Source: Gammaproteobacteria bacterium (GTDB lineage: Bacteria; Pseudomonadota; Gammaproteobacteria; Pseudomonadales; Azotimanducaceae). Taken from it: a DNA stretch of 52,414 nucleotides. Shown here in pieces: positions 49,149-52,414 of this stretch. The stretch is from the NCBI GenBank assembly GCA_002704225.1, contig PAFU01000048.1, positions 23,512-75,925 of the forward strand, written 5' to 3'. Under the pieces are notes generated by a model. It was given only the letters and a program-made list of their open reading frames with translations. It did no database searches and was not told where the DNA came from. How positions within the stretch are numbered: position 1 is the first letter of the stretch; each line of letters starts with the position of its first letter. Made by a program: the position numbers and the translations under genes.

Positions 49149-52100
49149 ATGACGCGCCTCGTGAGCAACCCGCACACCGCAGTCAAGGACAAGTATTTGG
49201 CAACCAACGCGCCAGGGTCTGAAACCCAGCAATCCGACCTCATTCATCCGGGAAACATTACGCCGGCACACTGCCTGCCACCCCAGCCGGGCATGCGCTT
49301 ACATTGGACCGGGTTGCAAGGCAGCGCGGACCTCTTCGCTGCGGTTGAGCTGGCCAAGCAGGTCGATGAGCTGTGTGTGATCGTGACGAATCAGCCAGCG
49401 CATTCGGATCGGTGGCGCGACGGCATCGGTTTTTTCTCGAGTACTGAGGAACTCGAAAACCTCCGTTTCCCCGATTGGGAAACCTTGCCCTACGACGCCT
49501 TTTCGCCTCATCAGGACATCATTTCGGAACGGCTGGCTACCCTGCAAACGTTACGCAGCGCCACCCACGGTGTATTAACCGTACCGGTCTCCACGCTGAT
49601 GCAAAAGGTGCCACCGCTGAGTTATCTCGACGGAGCCTGCTTTGAGCTGGTGTGTGGAGAAACCTTTGACGTGGCTAATCAGCGCCTGATTTTAGAGTCT
49701 GCGGGATACCAAAGCGTAGAGACCGTAACCGAGCGGGGGCAATACGCCGTCCGCGGTGCCTTGATGGACGTCTACCCCATGGGTGCCCCCCTGCCCGTGC
49801 GTATCGACTTGCTGGACGATGAAATCGATACCTTGCGCACCTTCGACCCGGATTCTCAACGCACCGTGGATCGGATTGAACGCATGAGCCTGCTGCCCGC
49901 CAAAGAGTTTCCATTTGATGATCCTGCAATCGCCCGGTTTCGCGACCGCTGGCACGACGAATTTCAGGTCGATGTTCGGCAGTGCAGTGTGTATCAAGAC
50001 GTGAGCAGCTACATCGCACCTAATGGCGTGGAGTACTACCTGCCGCTGTTTTTTGACGAATTGGCGACGCTTTTTGATTACCTGCCGGAAAACGCCATTT
50101 TTCTGACTGAAGACGGCATCGCGGAATCTGCCCAGACCTTTGAGCAAGATGTGCGTAGCCGCTACGAGTCCCTGCGTCACGATGTTGAGCGCCCTATCCT
50201 GCCACCGCAACAGCTCTACTTGGGCACAGATGAACTGAATCAACGCTTACAGCAGCGCCGGCGCATCGTGCTTGGCGGCGAGCATGCAAAGCATCAGGTG
50301 CGATTTGCCACCAACCCCCTACCGGACCTACGCATTGAGGCCAAGGCCGCCACGCCAGCAGCCAACCTGCAACGCTTTGTCGACGCCAGCGCCGGACCCG
50401 TGCTCTTCGTTGCCGAATCCGCAGGTCGACGGGAGGTCTTTGATGAGCTGCTGCGCAAGCACCAAATCAATCCCCGCCACATTGAACGCTTTGCAGACCA
50501 CCGGCAGGCCATCGAGCACAGCATATGCGTTGGTTCAATCCAAGAGGGCCTAATCACCGCTGATACGACCATCGTCTGTGAATCACAGGTGCTGGGCACG
50601 AAGCCGGCGGCAAAGCGCCGAGACAGCGGCAAGCGTGTAATCGACCCCGAGCAGATTGTCCGCAACCTGACCGAACTGAACATGGGTGCACCGGTCGTGC
50701 ATGTCGAACACGGCGTGGGTCGATATCTGGGCCTGCAAACCCTCACCATCGACAACAACGCAGAAGAATTTCTAACACTGGGTTATGCCGGCGATGCCAA
50801 ACTCTATGTGCCGGTGACGTCCCTGCATCTTATTGGTCGTTACGCTGGCGCAGACGAAGAGCATGCGCCCCTGCACAGACTGGGTTCAGACCAATGGGAC
50901 AGGGCAAAGAAAAAAGCGGCTGAAAAGGTTGTCGATGTTGCAGCGGAACTGCTGGACATCTATGCCCGTCGCGCCGCACGCAAATCTCATAAGCTCCGCG
51001 CCAATGCCGAGGATTACCAAACCTTTGCCGATGAATTCGGCTTTGAGGTAACCCCCGATCAAGGCATTGCCATCGAAGAGACGCTGCAGGATATGGGCGA
51101 CGAACGTGCCATGGATCGGCTGGTCTGCGGCGACGTAGGCTTTGGCAAAACCGAAGTCGCCATGCGCGCGGCCTTCACGGCAGTTCAAAGCGGCAAACAA
51201 GCTATTTTGCTGGTGCCCACCACCCTGCTTGCCCAACAGCACTTCGAATCGTTCCGCGACCGATTTGCGAATTGGCCGATCAGTATCGACGTGGTCTCAC
51301 GACAGCGAAGCCAGCAGGAAATCGACGGTATTACCGCCCGCTGCCTATCGGGCAACATCGACATCCTGATTGGCACTCACAAGCTGCTCAACTCGGACTT
51401 CAAATACAAAGACCTTGGGCTTGTCATCATCGATGAGGAGCACCGCTTTGGGGTACGCCAAAAAGAGCGCCTTCGTGCACTACGCGCCGAAGTCGACGTG
51501 CTTACCTTGACCGCCACACCGATACCAAGAACCCTCAACATGTCGCTGAGCGGCTTACGTGACCTGTCGATTATCGCGACGGCGCCGGCAAAACGCTTGT
51601 CGATCAAAACCTTCGTGCAGCCGCACCGAGAACAGAGCATTCAGGAAGCAATCAGCCGGGAACTGATGCGGGGCGGGCAGGTCTTTTTTCTGCACAACGA
51701 AGTGCGCACCATCGAGCAAGCGGCGGCAGCCCTAGAAGAGCTAATCCCTGAAGCACGAATCGGCACGGCCCACGGTCAGATGGGCAAAAATGAGATGGAA
51801 CGGGTGATGGGCGAGTTTTATCACCGCCGTCTGAACGTGCTGGTGTGCACCACGATTATTGAAACCGGCATCGACATTCCGAATGCCAACACGATCATTA
51901 TTGAACGTGCTGATAAATTTGGCCTGGCGCAATTGCACCAGCTGCGCGGCCGCGTGGGCCGCAGCAACCGTCAGGCATACGCCTACCTGCTGACGCCGGA
52001 TCGCAAAAGTATGACCTCCGATGCGGTGAAACGCTTGGAAGCCATTGAGGCGGCCGGCGAGCTGGGCGTCGGCTTTACCTTGGCGACTCAAGACATGGAA

Positions 52101-52414
52101 ATTCGCGGCACCGGAGAACTGCTCGGTGACGATCAGTCCGGCCAAATTGAATCCATTGGTTTTTCGCTCTACATGGACATGCTCAATCGTGCGGTGGAAG
52201 CCTTGCGAGCCGGTAAAATTCCAGACCGAGACGCGCCCTTGGAGCCGGTAAGCCAAGAAGTGAATTTGCATGTCGCTGCCCTGATTCCCGAGGACTATCT
52301 GCCTGATGTGCAAAGCCGTCTGATTCTGTATAAGCGTATTGCTGGCGCCAGCGACGGCAGCGAGCTGGACGACTTGAAGGGCGAAATCATCGACCGCTTC
52401 GGCCTGCTCCCGGT
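49149..52414 (+). CDS. mfd: Transcription-repair coupling factor Mfd, C-terminus cut by window
   Basis: About 1088 residues are visible and the frame runs off the window end; E. coli Mfd is 1148, so only the last few dozen are missing. Mfd displaces RNA polymerase stalled at DNA lesions and recruits UvrA. The UvrB-homology part starts with WETLPYDAFSPHQDI near residue 115, and the RNA-polymerase-interacting CarD-like region is near VVHVEHGVGRYLGL (residues about 518-531). The translocase has Walker A GDVGFGKT at 661-668 and DEEH at 762-765, with TATPIPRTL and RGRVGRS later. Start ATG 49149 lacks a good ribosome site, and GTG 49161 is an alternative; the first 45 residues look poorly conserved. 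Divergent from the kor cluster. Confidence 0.95.
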   Translation, partial: MTRLVSNPHTAVKDKYLATNAPGSETQQSDLIHPGNITPAHCLPPQPGMRLHWTGLQGSADLFAAVELAKQVDELCVIVTNQPAHSDRWRDGIGFFSSTEELENLRFPDWETLPYDAFSPHQDIISERLATLQTLRSATHGVLTVPVSTLMQKVPPLSYLDGACFELVCGETFDVANQRLILESAGYQSVETVTERGQYAVRGALMDVYPMGAPLPVRIDLLDDEIDTLRTFDPDSQRTVDRIERMSLLPAKEFPFDDPAIARFRDRWHDEFQVDVRQCSVYQDVSSYIAPNGVEYYLPLFFDELATLFDYLPENAIFLTEDGIAESAQTFEQDVRSRYESLRHDVERPILPPQQLYLGTDELNQRLQQRRRIVLGGEHAKHQVRFATNPLPDLRIEAKAATPAANLQRFVDASAGPVLFVAESAGRREVFDELLRKHQINPRHIERFADHRQAIEHSICVGSIQEGLITADTTIVCESQVLGTKPAAKRRDSGKRVIDPEQIVRNLTELNMGAPVVHVEHGVGRYLGLQTLTIDNNAEEFLTLGYAGDAKLYVPVTSLHLIGRYAGADEEHAPLHRLGSDQWDRAKKKAAEKVVDVAAELLDIYARRAARKSHKLRANAEDYQTFADEFGFEVTPDQGIAIEETLQDMGDERAMDRLVCGDVGFGKTEVAMRAAFTAVQSGKQAILLVPTTLLAQQHFESFRDRFANWPISIDVVSRQRSQQEIDGITARCLSGNIDILIGTHKLLNSDFKYKDLGLVIIDEEHRFGVRQKERLRALRAEVDVLTLTATPIPRTLNMSLSGLRDLSIIATAPAKRLSIKTFVQPHREQSIQEAISRELMRGGQVFFLHNEVRTIEQAAAALEELIPEARIGTAHGQMGKNEMERVMGEFYHRRLNVLVCTTIIETGIDIPNANTIIIERADKFGLAQLHQLRGRVGRSNRQAYAYLLTPDRKSMTSDAVKRLEAIEAAGELGVGFTLATQDMEIRGTGELLGDDQSGQIESIGFSLYMDMLNRAVEALRAGKIPDRDAPLEPVSQEVNLHVAALIPEDYLPDVQSRLILYKRIAGASDGSELDDLKGEIIDRFGLLP

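Noticed and set aside
51741-52313. 190-residue frame antisense to mfd
   Set aside because: Fully within the Mfd gene, no start signal or family.
1-52414. CRISPR arrays, insertion sequences, prophage, rRNA genes
   Set aside because: No spaced repeats, transposases, integrases or rRNA-like stretches were seen on either strand.

Overview
The window reads as a chromosomal segment of an uncultured-type, probably marine, aerobic gammaproteobacterium. The right end (mfd, a long-form gap gene, gltX followed by a CCA-encoded tRNA-Ala) is a housekeeping neighbourhood of gammaproteobacterial type; a gap gene divergent from mfd is also the Pseudomonas arrangement. The rest is rich in lipid and xenobiotic oxidation genes (Baeyer-Villiger monooxygenase, CYP153-type P450 with ferredoxin, phytanoyl-CoA-type dioxygenases, CaiB CoA-transferase, epoxide hydrolase, esterases). 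There are no rRNA genes, CRISPR arrays, insertion sequences or phage genes. Taxonomy beyond class is inference.

Left part (1-13 kb): the tail of an outer-membrane barrel; a short-chain dehydrogenase plus Baeyer-Villiger monooxygenase pair; a Sel1-repeat protein; an exported metallo-beta-lactamase-fold hydrolase; then a plus-strand run of nitroreductase, PhyH dioxygenase, GPH-type transporter and second PhyH dioxygenase; and on the minus strand a YghU-type glutathione transferase, a sulfatase, a small unknown and a DUF427 protein.

Middle (13-33.6 kb): an extended SDR; a selenoprotein gene (14399-14740) with an in-frame TGA in a U-T-S-C motif, which conventional gene calling truncates; a second nitroreductase; PhoD phosphatase; a photolyase-like flavoprotein with the domain order reversed; a MetX-like acyltransferase; a 735-residue SelD fused to an FAD oxidoreductase, which supplies selenophosphate and supports the selenoprotein call; CoA-transferase; cyclophilin; the CYP153 and ferredoxin pair; pterin dehydratase; several alpha/beta hydrolases; and a Tat-exported FAD oxidoreductase divergent from a TetR regulator, with a perfect 19-bp inverted repeat between them.

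Right part (33.6-52.4 kb): a tightly packed minus-strand cluster of a secreted His/Cys-rich small protein, a TonB-dependent receptor, an ABC ATPase, two DUF3526-like ABC-2 permeases and a secreted AstE/aspartoacylase-like zinc amidohydrolase. I regard it as a candidate little-described metal or metallophore handling system. Then come tRNA-Ala, gltX, gap, a three-gene 2-oxoacid:ferredoxin oxidoreductase cluster (korB, korA, GltD-like flavoprotein) and divergent mfd, which is cut by the window end. No stretch longer than about 240 bases lacks a gene.
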